Positions 1-6,930 are shown, counted from the first letter of the stretch. The stretch is 8,005 nt of DNA from Actinomycetota bacterium (GCA_010029945.1 RGQW01000077.1:1-8005), one strand, 5' to 3'. Program-made: numbers and translations. The notes: a model not told the origin generated them from the sequence alone.

Positions 1-1107
1 TCGGGCATGGGCCTGTGGGGCGTCATCGCAGTCGCGGCGATCGTGTCGTTGATCGTCGGGTCTTTCGCAGGGCTCGCTGGTTACGTTGTCGGTCAAGCGG
101 TGGACTCAGCGAATTCGACGAGTTCTGCAACTCTCGCAGCGCCGGCTCCTCAACCATCGACTATCCCGTCGGACCCGATCCCCGCGGATCAGATGCCGGA
201 GTCGGTGTCGGAGATGGTGTCTGCGGTTCTTCCCGGGGTGGTCTCCATCGCTATCGAGAGTGGCGATGAGCGCGGCAGCGGATCCGGCTTTGTGATTCGT
301 CCAGATGGATACATCTTGACCAACAACCACGTCGCTGCCCCCGCGGCCGATGGTGGATCGTTGAGAGTCTTCTTCGAGAACGGCGACAGCGCGGACGCGG
401 AGATTATCGGCCGAAACTCCGCATACGACCTGGCGGTGTTGAAGATCGACGCGGACAATCTTCCGGTTGTTCGTTTGGGAGACTCCGATGCGGTCACGGT
501 TGGGGATCTCGCCGTCGCCATTGGAGCGCCGCTGGGTCTTCAGGGAACGGTGACCGCCGGCATCATCTCCTCCCTGGATCGACCGGTGACCGCCGGTGGT
601 CAAGGAGAGATGGCCTACATCAACGCGTTGCAAACCGACGCGGCGATCAACCCGGGGAACTCCGGTGGGCCGCTATTGAACAGTGCGGGGCAGGTAATCG
701 GCGTGAACTCAGCCATCGCCACGTTGGCGCCGACGTTCACCGGTGAAGCCGGGTCGATAGGTCTCGGGTTCGCGATCCCGGTGAATTCCGCGCGACGCAT
801 CGCCGAGGAGATCATCGCAACGGGTGACTCCAAGACACCCATCATCGGCGTCACGCTCGACACGTCCTACACCGATGGTGGATCTCGGATCAGCGAGGTG
901 AATCCGGGTGGGCCGGCGGAAGCTGCCGGACTACGCAGCGGCGACATCATCACTGCTCTCGCGGGACGAGAGACGACCGACTCGACAGAGCTTGTCGTGG
1001 CGATCCGGGACTTCGCTCCTGGAGACACCGTAAGCATCACCTACCTGCGCAGCGGGGAGTCCCAGACCGTCGATCTCGTTCTTGGTGGCTCGGAAGACAT
1101 CGGTTGA
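1..1107 (+). CDS. htrA: Membrane-anchored HtrA/DegP-family serine protease with one PDZ domain (5' end cut by window edge)
   Basis: This is a trypsin-like envelope protease that degrades or chaperones misfolded exported proteins. The frame is open to base 1, so the N-terminus is probably missing; actinobacterial HtrA proteins often have a cytoplasmic, proline-rich stretch before the membrane helix. Residues are numbered from the ATG at base 7. A hydrophobic helix lies at about 5-30, then a Ser/Pro/Ala-rich linker (33-65). The protease domain covers about 68-275, with His108 in TNNHVA, Asp141 in AYDLAVLKID and Ser219 in NPGNSGGP. A single PDZ domain covers about 278-360, including the SGDIITALAG core near 311-320. 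The catalytic triad is complete, so an active enzyme is expected, with the protease outside the membrane. The gene ends with TGA one base before tatB, indicating co-transcription. The family call is secure; the true start lies outside the window or is unproven. Confidence 0.95.
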   Translation, partial: SGMGLWGVIAVAAIVSLIVGSFAGLAGYVVGQAVDSANSTSSATLAAPAPQPSTIPSDPIPADQMPESVSEMVSAVLPGVVSIAIESGDERGSGSGFVIRPDGYILTNNHVAAPAADGGSLRVFFENGDSADAEIIGRNSAYDLAVLKIDADNLPVVRLGDSDAVTVGDLAVAIGAPLGLQGTVTAGIISSLDRPVTAGGQGEMAYINALQTDAAINPGNSGGPLLNSAGQVIGVNSAIATLAPTFTGEAGSIGLGFAIPVNSARRIAEEIIATGDSKTPIIGVTLDTSYTDGGSRISEVNPGGPAEAAGLRSGDIITALAGRETTDSTELVVAIRDFAPGDTVSITYLRSGESQTVDLVLGGSEDIG

Positions 1108-1108
1108 G

Positions 1109-1462
1109 ATGTTCGACATCGGCATCGGTGAATTGGTCGCCCTCGCGGTGATCGGGCTGCTGATCTTCGGGCCCGAACGGCTGCCCAAGGCAGCCGCTGA
1201 TGCCGGCCGTTGGGTGCGCCAGATTCGCGAGATGGCATCGTCGGCGCGCAAGGAGATCGTGGACTCCGCCGGCGTCGACCTGGCGGACTCAGTCAACAGT
1301 GTCAAGAGCTTGAGTGAACTGCATCCCAAGCGCCTAATGTCCGGGCTCTTGGACGACGATGAGGTAACGGCGTCGTCGGGTGCAACGGATTCCGGCGACA
1401 GCGGCACACAGAAGGACGCGAACAAGAAGCCAGCGCAGACCTTCGACCCGGATCTTTCCTAA
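1109..1462 (+). CDS. tatB: Twin-arginine translocase subunit TatB
   Basis: This 117-residue protein is the TatB component of the Tat pathway, which with TatC recognises twin-arginine signal peptides of folded proteins. The N-terminal motif MFDIGIGELVALAVIG is a short membrane helix (about 4-20) with the conserved Glu8. A GPERLP hinge (21-26) follows, then an amphipathic helix (about 27-52). The tail is polar and acidic (about 80-117), with an HPKRLMSGLLDDDE stretch of the kind seen in actinobacterial TatB. The MFDIG opening favours TatB over TatA. The ATG at 1109 places the canonical N-terminus first. A TTG at 1082 would add nine residues lying over htrA and is not preferred. A GGAAG at 1092-1096 is a weak Shine-Dalgarno with a 12-base spacer, so coupling to htrA (one base upstream) probably drives translation. 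No tatC is in the window. Confidence 0.95.
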   Translation: MFDIGIGELVALAVIGLLIFGPERLPKAAADAGRWVRQIREMASSARKEIVDSAGVDLADSVNSVKSLSELHPKRLMSGLLDDDEVTASSGATDSGDSGTQKDANKKPAQTFDPDLS

Positions 1463-1481
1463 GCCGGATCTTCCCTGAGCC
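1450..1481 (+). repeat. Imperfect 16-bp tandem duplication at the tatB stop codon
   Basis: Bases 1450-1465 (GGATCTTTCCTAAGCC) and 1466-1481 (GGATCTTCCCTGAGCC) are directly adjacent copies differing at two of 16 positions. The first copy contains the tatB stop TAA; the second carries a TGA at the equivalent place. Because 16 is not a multiple of three, the second copy is out of frame and does not extend the protein. It looks like an old slippage duplication. No function is evident. Confidence 0.7.
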
Positions 1482-1523
1482 TTCTCACGGACGTTGCGGT
1501 CAGGCGCGGCCGGCTCGCCGTGA

Positions 1524-2666
1524 TCAGCGTCCGGTAGGCGAAATACCCAATTGCATTCCGGCGAGGCCGCGGGGTCGGGCTCCTAGGTGCGCGGCGATGT
1601 CCGTCAGCGCGATACTCGCCGGAGCCTGCGGCTCAGAAATGACCAGAGGGTGTCCGCTGTCCCCACCCTCGCGGAGTCGCGGGTCGAAGGGGATCTTGCC
1701 GAGGACGGGTACCTCGGTCCCGAGTGTCGACGTGAGTTGCTGGGCAACGAGGTCGCCCCCGCCCACACCGAAAAGATCCATCGGCTCCCCGCAGTGCGGA
1801 CACGGAAAGGAACTCATGTTCTCGACGACACCGAGGACCTTCTGGTGAGTCTGCTCGGCGAGGGTTCCTGCCCGTACCGCCACATCCGATGACCCCAACT
1901 GCGGTGTCGTCACCACGATGATCTCCGCATGCGGCAGCAGTTGAGCGGTGGAAATCGCAATGTCTCCGGTACCGGGGGGCAGGTCCAAAAGCAGAATGTC
2001 GAGATCTCCCCACCACACATCGGACAGGAACTGCTCGAGGGCTCGGTGCAGCATCGGCCCGCGAAACGCCACGGGCGTCTCGACTCCTCCCGGTTTGAAC
2101 GGCAACATCGACATAATCCGGACCCCATGAGCCTGCGGTGGCATCAGCATTCCCTCGACCATCGTCGGAGGGTTCGTGGCGCCGAGGATGCGAGGTATGG
2201 AGTGTCCGTACACATCGGCGTCGAGCAGGCCGACGCTCAGGCCCTGGCCCGCGAGAGCGACAGCGAGGTTCGCGGTGACCGAAGACTTGCCGACGCCACC
2301 CTTCCCGGAAGCGATCGCGAAGATTTTGGTGGTCGATCCAGGTTGGGTGAAGGGGATCTCGCGCTGATCATGACCGCGGAGAAGCTTCTTCAGGTCGGCG
2401 CGCTGCTCGTCGCTCATGACGTCGAGCTCGACATTCACCGTCGAAACGTCGGGCACCTGCATTACTGCCTCGACCACGCGATCTGTGATGGTGCTGCGCA
2501 TGGGACAGCCCTCGACCGTGAGGTAGATGCCGACATCGACGACACCACCGTCGTGAATGTCGACGCCCTTGAGCATGCCGATCTCGGTGATCGGCCGGTG
2601 GATTTCAGGATCGTGAACGGTCGCGAGTGCCGCGTGGATGGCGTCGGCGTCAGGGTGAGTGGGCAC
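1524..2666 (-). CDS. mrp: Mrp/ApbC/NBP35-type iron-sulfur cluster carrier ATPase
   Basis: This 380-residue P-loop ATPase of the MinD/Mrp family is expected to bind a 4Fe-4S cluster at a dimer interface and deliver it to apo-proteins in the cytoplasm. The N-terminal domain (about 5-85) is a MIP18/DUF59 fold with HDPEI (18-22) and Cys54 in VEGCPM. The ATPase domain has the deviant Walker A GKGGVGKSS (121-129), LLDADVYGHS (147-156) and the Walker B-region segment LLLDLPPGTGD (225-235). The CPHC pair (289-292) matches the cluster-binding CXXC of this family. The start is GTG; no Shine-Dalgarno is visible, but a TACCAT box ends six bases upstream. It lies 20 bp downstream of the DUF1003 gene on the same strand, so it is probably the last gene of that operon. 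It converges on tatB. Confidence 0.96.
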   Translation of the reverse strand: MPTHPDADAIHAALATVHDPEIHRPITEIGMLKGVDIHDGGVVDVGIYLTVEGCPMRSTITDRVVEAVMQVPDVSTVNVELDVMSDEQRADLKKLLRGHDQREIPFTQPGSTTKIFAIASGKGGVGKSSVTANLAVALAGQGLSVGLLDADVYGHSIPRILGATNPPTMVEGMLMPPQAHGVRIMSMLPFKPGGVETPVAFRGPMLHRALEQFLSDVWWGDLDILLLDLPPGTGDIAISTAQLLPHAEIIVVTTPQLGSSDVAVRAGTLAEQTHQKVLGVVENMSSFPCPHCGEPMDLFGVGGGDLVAQQLTSTLGTEVPVLGKIPFDPRLREGGDSGHPLVISEPQAPASIALTDIAAHLGARPRGLAGMQLGISPTGR

Positions 2667-2672
2667 GCCCCG

Positions 2673-2678
2673 ATGGTA
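2673..2678 (-). promoter_or_regulatory. Candidate -10 box (TACCAT) for a leaderless mrp transcript
   Basis: On the minus strand TACCAT fits the actinobacterial TAnnnT consensus and ends six bases before the mrp GTG, so transcription would start at or next to the start codon. It sits in the 20-bp gap after the DUF1003 gene and could give mrp its own promoter inside the operon. No convincing -35 is seen. This is inferred from pattern and spacing only. Confidence 0.35.
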
Positions 2679-2686
2679 TTGGCCGA

Positions 2687-3310
2687 CTAGGCGGGGGGCG
2701 AATTCTCCGAATCGGCGTCGGTTGCCGACGTCGAGGTCCGGGGACGGTCATCGGATTCGCGTGAGTTCACACCACCGGAATCCACAGCGCTGGAATCCAT
2801 ATCGGGCCGATCGACTTCAAGTTGATCCAGGCGAGTCATGATGGCGTCCAGGGCCTCGCGTACTTCACTGCGGACGTAGTCCCGGGTCGCGAGTTCTCCA
2901 AGAGACGTGCGTAATGAGGCCACCTCGCGGGCGAGATAGTCGCTATCGGCGAGCATTCGCTCATTGCGCTGACGATCCTCTTGATACTGGACACGGTCGC
3001 GATCGGTTTGCCGGTTCTGGGCGAGAAGAATCAGGGGTGCCGCGTAGGACGCCTGGACCGACAGCAGCAGTGTCAAGAAGATGAACGGGTAGGCATCCGG
3101 CTGGATTCCCCCCGGCGCGAAGACGTTGAAGGCAACCCACATCAAGATGACGACCGTCATCCAGGCGATGAAGGCCCAGGAGCCGATGAACCGGGCGGCC
3201 CGTTCTGATATGCGGCCAAAGCGCTCGGAGTCGTAACTGGAGCGAATTCCGCGGGTCGTCTCGATGGGCTGGTCGACGGCGCTGTGACCGCGGCGGCCGG
3301 CGCTAGCCAT
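2687..3310 (-). CDS. DUF1003 family two-helix membrane protein with disordered acidic tail
   Basis: This 207-residue protein has the DUF1003 layout. A charged N-terminus is followed by a first membrane helix (about 41-64, rich in Trp/Phe) and a second (about 75-98). The signature QASYAAPLILLAQNRQ (86-101) and a DRDR stretch come next. A charged, probably coiled-coil region (about 100-165) precedes a low-complexity Ser/Asp-rich tail (170-207). The family has no established biochemical function that I can name. The ATG at 3308-3310 is chosen because GGGAG lies six bases upstream (3317-3321) and residues encoded further upstream merely shadow the neighbouring gene. The start overlaps the end of the upstream PRC/CBS gene by 8 bp, so the two are very likely translationally coupled and may act together. 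Mrp follows after 20 bp. Confidence 0.9.
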   Translation of the reverse strand: MASAGRRGHSAVDQPIETTRGIRSSYDSERFGRISERAARFIGSWAFIAWMTVVILMWVAFNVFAPGGIQPDAYPFIFLTLLLSVQASYAAPLILLAQNRQTDRDRVQYQEDRQRNERMLADSDYLAREVASLRTSLGELATRDYVRSEVREALDAIMTRLDQLEVDRPDMDSSAVDSGGVNSRESDDRPRTSTSATDADSENSPPA

Positions 3311-4607
3311 CGGATGCTCCCGGGGTCGATGGCCCATCGTTGGTGCCGGCAGTGGTCTCCACCCGGTCGGGTCCAACCTGCTCGCGCCAGTTCGCCGGCA
3401 GCATGTGGTCCACCACGTCATCGATGGTGACAGCACCGACGAGATGGTTGTCCTCGTCGACGACGGGAACAGCGACAAGGTTGTAGGCGGCGAAATCGCG
3501 GGTCACGTCGGCCAGCGGGGTGTCAGGTCGAACAGGGTCGACACTGGTGTCCAGCAGCGATGAGATCAAGGTCGACGGCGGCTCGCGAAGCAGCCGCTGA
3601 AAGTGACACGTGCCGAGATACTTGCCGGTCGGGGTTTCCGTTGGTGGACGGCAGACGTACACCTGGGCGGCGAGGGCGGGTGGAAGGTCGGCTTGTCGAA
3701 TGCTTGCCAGAGCCTCGGCGACCGCGGCATCGGGGGGAAGGATTACAGGCTCGCTGGTCATCATGCCGCCGGCAGAGAACTGGTCGTACGTCATCAAACG
3801 GCGAATATCCTCCGCCTCTCCAGGCTCCATTTCCTCGAGAAGAAATTCGGCTTGATCGGGGGGTAGCTCGGAGATGAGGTCCGCGGCGTCGCCGGGATCC
3901 ATCTCCTCGAGAACGTCGGCGGCACGTTCGCGATCCAGCGCCTGCATGATTTCCACCCGATCTTCATCGACGAGTTCCTCGAGCACGTCAGCAAGTCGCT
4001 CGTCGTCGAGTTCTCGCGCTACTTCCAGTCGTCGCTTGGGTACCAACGTGTGTAGTAGCGACGCGACATCGGCCGGTCGCAGGGAATCGATAGACGCGAG
4101 AAGTTGTTCTGCTGGCTGAGCGGTTTCCGGCAGGGAGAGTCCGGTGACGTCTGGCCATTCGACCATGAAGCGTTCGGACCGCCGACGCAACCCGGTTCCC
4201 GGCCGGCGCACAAAGAGCGAGTCGACCAACCACTCCCGGCTTCGGGTAGTGGTGACACCGATATCCACGACCCGCACCTGCTCGCCGGATTCGCGGAGCG
4301 TGATCGAGTGGTCGAGGAGCTCGGCCGTGGCAAGTGATTCGTTTCGGCGCTGCTCGAATCGACGAAGGTTCACGGTTCCCGTGACGATCACCTGACCGGC
4401 GTCAATGGCGGTGACTTTCGTCATGGGCACGAATATGCGGCGCCGGGGCGGAACCTCCACCACTAGTCCGGTCAGACGCGGTGGGTTGTCACCGATACGC
4501 AGAACGACGACGGCATCACGCACCTTTCCGACCTGATCGCCTCGTGGGTCGAGCACGCCCAGGCCCGCCAAGCGAGCGAGGAAAACGCGGCTGGTGTTCG
4601 TCGTCAT
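3303..4607 (-). CDS. Soluble PRC-barrel / MgtE N-terminal domain / tandem CBS domain protein
   Basis: This 434-residue protein resembles the cytoplasmic regulatory half of MgtE magnesium channels but has no membrane helices. Residues 7-80 look like a PRC-type beta-barrel (ARLAGLGVLDPRGDQVGKVRD), and 93-135 may be a second one. Residues about 168-275 form an MgtE_N-type helical repeat with recurring ADVLEEM/EEL units (206-212, 230-236) and many acidic residues. A CBS pair follows: the first from GGMMTSEPVILPP (280-292) to about 340, the second about 345-402 ending in GAVTIDDVVDHML. CBS pairs usually bind adenine nucleotides, and MgtE_N-CBS modules sense Mg2+; that role here is inferred. The M. 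tuberculosis Rv1232c type appears to be a homologue, from memory. The ATG at 4605-4607 is used because everything upstream is antisense to the EamA gene. TAGCCT ends seven bases before it. Confidence 0.88.
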   Translation of the reverse strand: MTTNTSRVFLARLAGLGVLDPRGDQVGKVRDAVVVLRIGDNPPRLTGLVVEVPPRRRIFVPMTKVTAIDAGQVIVTGTVNLRRFEQRRNESLATAELLDHSITLRESGEQVRVVDIGVTTTRSREWLVDSLFVRRPGTGLRRRSERFMVEWPDVTGLSLPETAQPAEQLLASIDSLRPADVASLLHTLVPKRRLEVARELDDERLADVLEELVDEDRVEIMQALDRERAADVLEEMDPGDAADLISELPPDQAEFLLEEMEPGEAEDIRRLMTYDQFSAGGMMTSEPVILPPDAAVAEALASIRQADLPPALAAQVYVCRPPTETPTGKYLGTCHFQRLLREPPSTLISSLLDTSVDPVRPDTPLADVTRDFAAYNLVAVPVVDEDNHLVGAVTIDDVVDHMLPANWREQVGPDRVETTAGTNDGPSTPGASDG

Positions 4608-4614
4608 GCGGATC

Positions 4615-4620
4615 AGGCTA
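4615..4620 (-). promoter_or_regulatory. Candidate -10 box (TAGCCT) for a leaderless PRC/CBS-DUF1003-mrp transcript
   Basis: The minus-strand hexamer TAGCCT matches TAnnnT and ends seven bases before the ATG of the PRC/CBS gene; no Shine-Dalgarno lies between them. This is the spacing expected when the first base of the mRNA is the A of the start codon. No clear -35 was found. It would be the main promoter of the three-gene operon. Confidence 0.45.
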
Positions 4621-4624
4621 CCGT
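4619..4624 (+). promoter_or_regulatory. Candidate -10 box (TACCGT) for the EamA transporter gene
   Basis: TACCGT on the plus strand fits TAnnnT and shares its TA step with the opposing TAGCCT box at 4615-4620. It would give a leader of about 50 bases containing the ribosome binding site at 4667-4675. No recognisable -35 is present, so support is weak. Confidence 0.25.
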
Positions 4625-4683
4625 CAGCGCGGAGTGTTCCTGCCGAGTCGAAGTGAGGAACGCATCGGAAAGGGGCAGGTGTG

Positions 4684-5622
4684 ATGTCTGACGGTTCCGC
4701 GCCACCGTCCGGCCTGTCTCGGCCGCCGGCTCCGGATGTGGTGCGGCTGGGTGTGGCCGTTGTCTTCATTTCGCTCAGTGGGCCGATGATCGCGGCGACA
4801 GCGGCGCCCGTCCTGGCCATTGCGTTTTGGCGATGCCTCATCGGAAGTGGCATCACGGGGGTGTGGGTGATCGCGCGTCGGTGGAGTTCGCTCGGCGCTT
4901 TGACCAGGCGGGAGATCCGGCTGACGGTGATCGCGGGTGTCTTCCTGGGGTTGCACTTCGCAACGTGGATTCCCTCGTTGACGTTGACCACGATCGCGGC
5001 GTCGACGGCCCTGGTGGCAACACAGCCGATCTGGGCCGCATTGATCGCTCGGGCAACGGGTGTGCGAATTTCTTCTCGAGTGTGGATCGGAATTGCTATC
5101 GCCTTCTCGGGAGTGATCGTCCTAACCGGAGTGGATCTGTCTGTCGATCCCGCGCACCTGTGGGGTGATGCGCTCGCCCTGGTGGGGGCCGTGTTTTCCG
5201 CCGCGTACGTGTCCGTCGCGGAGCGAGTCCGAAAGACCGTGGACACATCGACGATGACGTTCGTTCTCTACGCCGTCTCAGCGTTGACGATTCTCCCGCT
5301 CGTATTCATCTTCGGTCAGCAACTCGTGGGCTTCGATGCCCAGGCCTGGGCCTTGATCCTTGCGGTGACGCTCGGCGCGCAACTACTCGGTCATTCGATG
5401 ATGACCCGGGTGCTCTCGAGTACATCGGCGACGGTTGTCTCGCTGGCCATCTTGTTTGAGATGCCGGGGGCCACCCTGGTTGCTGCCATTTGGCTGGGCC
5501 AGGTGCCCCCGTTGGCGTTGCTCCCTGCTGCCGCGTTGATCCTTGCGGGCCTGGTGATCGTGATCAAAGCCGCGGATCGTGGTCCCGCTGCCGCCACGGT
5601 TACCGAGACTTCTCCCATGTGA
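4684..5622 (+). CDS. EamA-family (drug/metabolite transporter superfamily) inner-membrane permease
   Basis: This 312-residue protein has the usual EamA layout: two repeats of about five membrane helices each, ten in total. The first repeat spans about 20-150, including the FWRCLIG segment (48-54) typical after helix 2 and the ALVATQPIWAAL helix (109-120). The second spans about 158-297, including FSAAYVSVAERVRK (171-184) and LAILFEMPGATLVAAIWLGQ (254-273). The proteins export or import small metabolites; the substrate here cannot be inferred. The purine-rich GGAAAGGGG at 4667-4675 sits eight bases before the ATG at 4684. A GTG immediately upstream at 4681 is an alternative start adding one residue. 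It diverges from the PRC/CBS gene, and its last 23 bases overlap the oppositely transcribed MFS gene. Confidence 0.92.
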   Translation: MSDGSAPPSGLSRPPAPDVVRLGVAVVFISLSGPMIAATAAPVLAIAFWRCLIGSGITGVWVIARRWSSLGALTRREIRLTVIAGVFLGLHFATWIPSLTLTTIAASTALVATQPIWAALIARATGVRISSRVWIGIAIAFSGVIVLTGVDLSVDPAHLWGDALALVGAVFSAAYVSVAERVRKTVDTSTMTFVLYAVSALTILPLVFIFGQQLVGFDAQAWALILAVTLGAQLLGHSMMTRVLSSTSATVVSLAILFEMPGATLVAAIWLGQVPPLALLPAAALILAGLVIVIKAADRGPAAATVTETSPM

Positions 5623-6862
5623 GTATCGAGCTCAACGGCAGCAAGATGAGCGCCGCTACGACGGTGACGCTGATACCCCACGCCACCGAAAAGTTCTCGG
5701 CGATGACACCGACGATGAGTGGTGCGGTGACGAAACCGGCACGCGACAACCAGCTGATCGTGGCAACGCCCGTGGCCGGTCGGATACCGGGCAGGTGAGC
5801 TGCGGCTCGCATGGCGGCGGGAAACAACGTGGCGACGCCAAATCCGGTAACAGCACAGCCGATCATGAACAGCCATGGTGATTGCGCGAGAAGTGACAGC
5901 CCGAGAACGACGGCGGTGCCGGACATGGCGACCCGCGTCCAGCGACGCTCACCGAGGGCATCGACGATCCGATCCCCGCTGAAGCGTCCGATCGTCATCG
6001 CCACGGTGAAGGCGACGAATCCCCATCCGACGGTAGCGCTGGGTGCGCCGATGTCGGTCAGATAGATCGAACTCCACCGTCCGGGAATGTCCTCGATCAT
6101 GACAGCGAGAATGATGAAGAGCCCCAGGCCCCAGATGATCGGCCGGTGGAGAACGCGGGTCGCGGCTGACCGCTCGTCGGCATGCGCCGGGCCGGTCGCC
6201 AAGAAAGAGCTTGGGTCTGGTTGGGCGTCACCGATGGGATCGTCGGTGGTCTCCAGATATGAATCGGGGTCTTTGCCGGGAAGCAGCCAGGGCCGCGCCA
6301 CCAGCACGAGCACGGCGCACAGAAAGGCGACCGCGGCCAGCATCCACGCGATCGGTAACGAGATAGCCGCGGTCGCGACCCCAATGAGGCCTCCTGCGAC
6401 GGCTCCCAGAGACCAGTAGCCGTGGAAGGTGTTCAAGATCGAACGGTGGACACCCGTTGCCCTCATCTCATGTTGAACCCGCATGGCATGTGAGTTCATG
6501 GCGGCATCCATGACGGCGTCGAGGCCGCCGACCAGCAGAAGTACAAACCCCAGAGTCCAGGCGCCGGGCGCCAGACCGATGAAGGGAAGGATCGGAGCGA
6601 CGATGAACAGCGCCGCCATCGCAACCCGCTGACTGCCCCAGCGGTGAATGAGGGGACCGGCGGATACTCCGGCGGCGATACCGCCGGCGGCTCCGGCGGC
6701 CAAGGCGGCACCTACCGCCACATCGGTCAAGGAAATGTCAGCCTGCAGCTCAGCCAGTCGCGGAAGCCATGCGGACAGCGTGAGCGCGTTGGTGAAGAAA
6801 AGCACGGAAACGGCGATACGTGCTTTACGTACAGCGTCGTCGGCCCCGCGCGGCTTGCTCAC
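5600..6862 (-). CDS. Major facilitator superfamily transporter, YbjJ-like
   Basis: This 420-residue protein is predicted to have twelve membrane helices in two halves, with a hydrophilic loop at about 190-238 between them. Features include WLPRLAELQADISLTD (32-47) after helix 1 and HRWGSQRV (73-80) in the position of the MFS loop 2-3 motif. VGGLDAVMDAAMNSHA (111-126), the FHGYWSLGAVAGG helix start (146-158) and EDIPGRWSSIYLTD (257-270) are also typical of YbjJ-type carriers. The substrate is unknown. GTG at 6860-6862 is the best start: the sequence upstream has no MFS character and soon runs antisense to the CoA lyase gene. No Shine-Dalgarno is seen, but TAGATT ends seven bases upstream. The 3' end overlaps the EamA gene by 23 bp, tail to tail. 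It diverges from the CoA lyase gene across 147 bp. Confidence 0.92.
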   Translation of the reverse strand: MSKPRGADDAVRKARIAVSVLFFTNALTLSAWLPRLAELQADISLTDVAVGAALAAGAAGGIAAGVSAGPLIHRWGSQRVAMAALFIVAPILPFIGLAPGAWTLGFVLLLVGGLDAVMDAAMNSHAMRVQHEMRATGVHRSILNTFHGYWSLGAVAGGLIGVATAAISLPIAWMLAAVAFLCAVLVLVARPWLLPGKDPDSYLETTDDPIGDAQPDPSSFLATGPAHADERSAATRVLHRPIIWGLGLFIILAVMIEDIPGRWSSIYLTDIGAPSATVGWGFVAFTVAMTIGRFSGDRIVDALGERRWTRVAMSGTAVVLGLSLLAQSPWLFMIGCAVTGFGVATLFPAAMRAAAHLPGIRPATGVATISWLSRAGFVTAPLIVGVIAENFSVAWGISVTVVAALILLPLSSILTWEKSR

Positions 6863-6869
6863 GCGGCTG

Positions 6870-6875
6870 AATCTA
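6870..6875 (-). promoter_or_regulatory. Candidate -10 box (TAGATT) for a leaderless MFS transporter transcript
   Basis: On the minus strand TAGATT fits TAnnnT closely and ends seven bases before the GTG start, with no ribosome binding site between. No good -35 hexamer is found at a spacing of 16-18. The spacing matches the box in front of the PRC/CBS gene. Confidence 0.45.
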
Positions 6876-6930
6876 GGGCACGCAAACGCGGGCGCTACAG
6901 CACAGGCACGGATCGCTGCGCCGGTGCCCG

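Noticed and set aside
1463..1523. A bidirectional terminator between tatB and mrp
   Set aside because: Only distant short complementarities (TCACGG 1485-1490 with CCGTGA 1518-1523, and GGCG/CGCC at 1503-1519) are present, with no U-rich tract. Not enough to call.
1929..2690. A 253-codon plus-strand frame opposite mrp
   Set aside because: It is fully antisense to a well-conserved ATPase; the translation is Arg/Asp/His-rich with no recognisable domain.
3311..3478. A longer N-terminus for the DUF1003 protein
   Set aside because: The extra 56 residues lie inside the PRC/CBS gene's CBS2 region in another frame and look like shadow sequence. GGGAG six bases before 3310 supports the shorter start.
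3303..4607. Calling the PRC/CBS gene a magnesium transporter (MgtE)
   Set aside because: The five-helix MgtE channel domain is absent; the protein ends shortly after the second CBS domain and has no hydrophobic helices.
4608..5246. A 213-codon open extension upstream of the PRC/CBS gene on the minus strand
   Set aside because: It lies antisense to the EamA gene, has no domain character (scattered Arg/Thr/Pro) and is a codon-bias shadow of GC-rich coding DNA. The family-like N-terminus starts at 4607.
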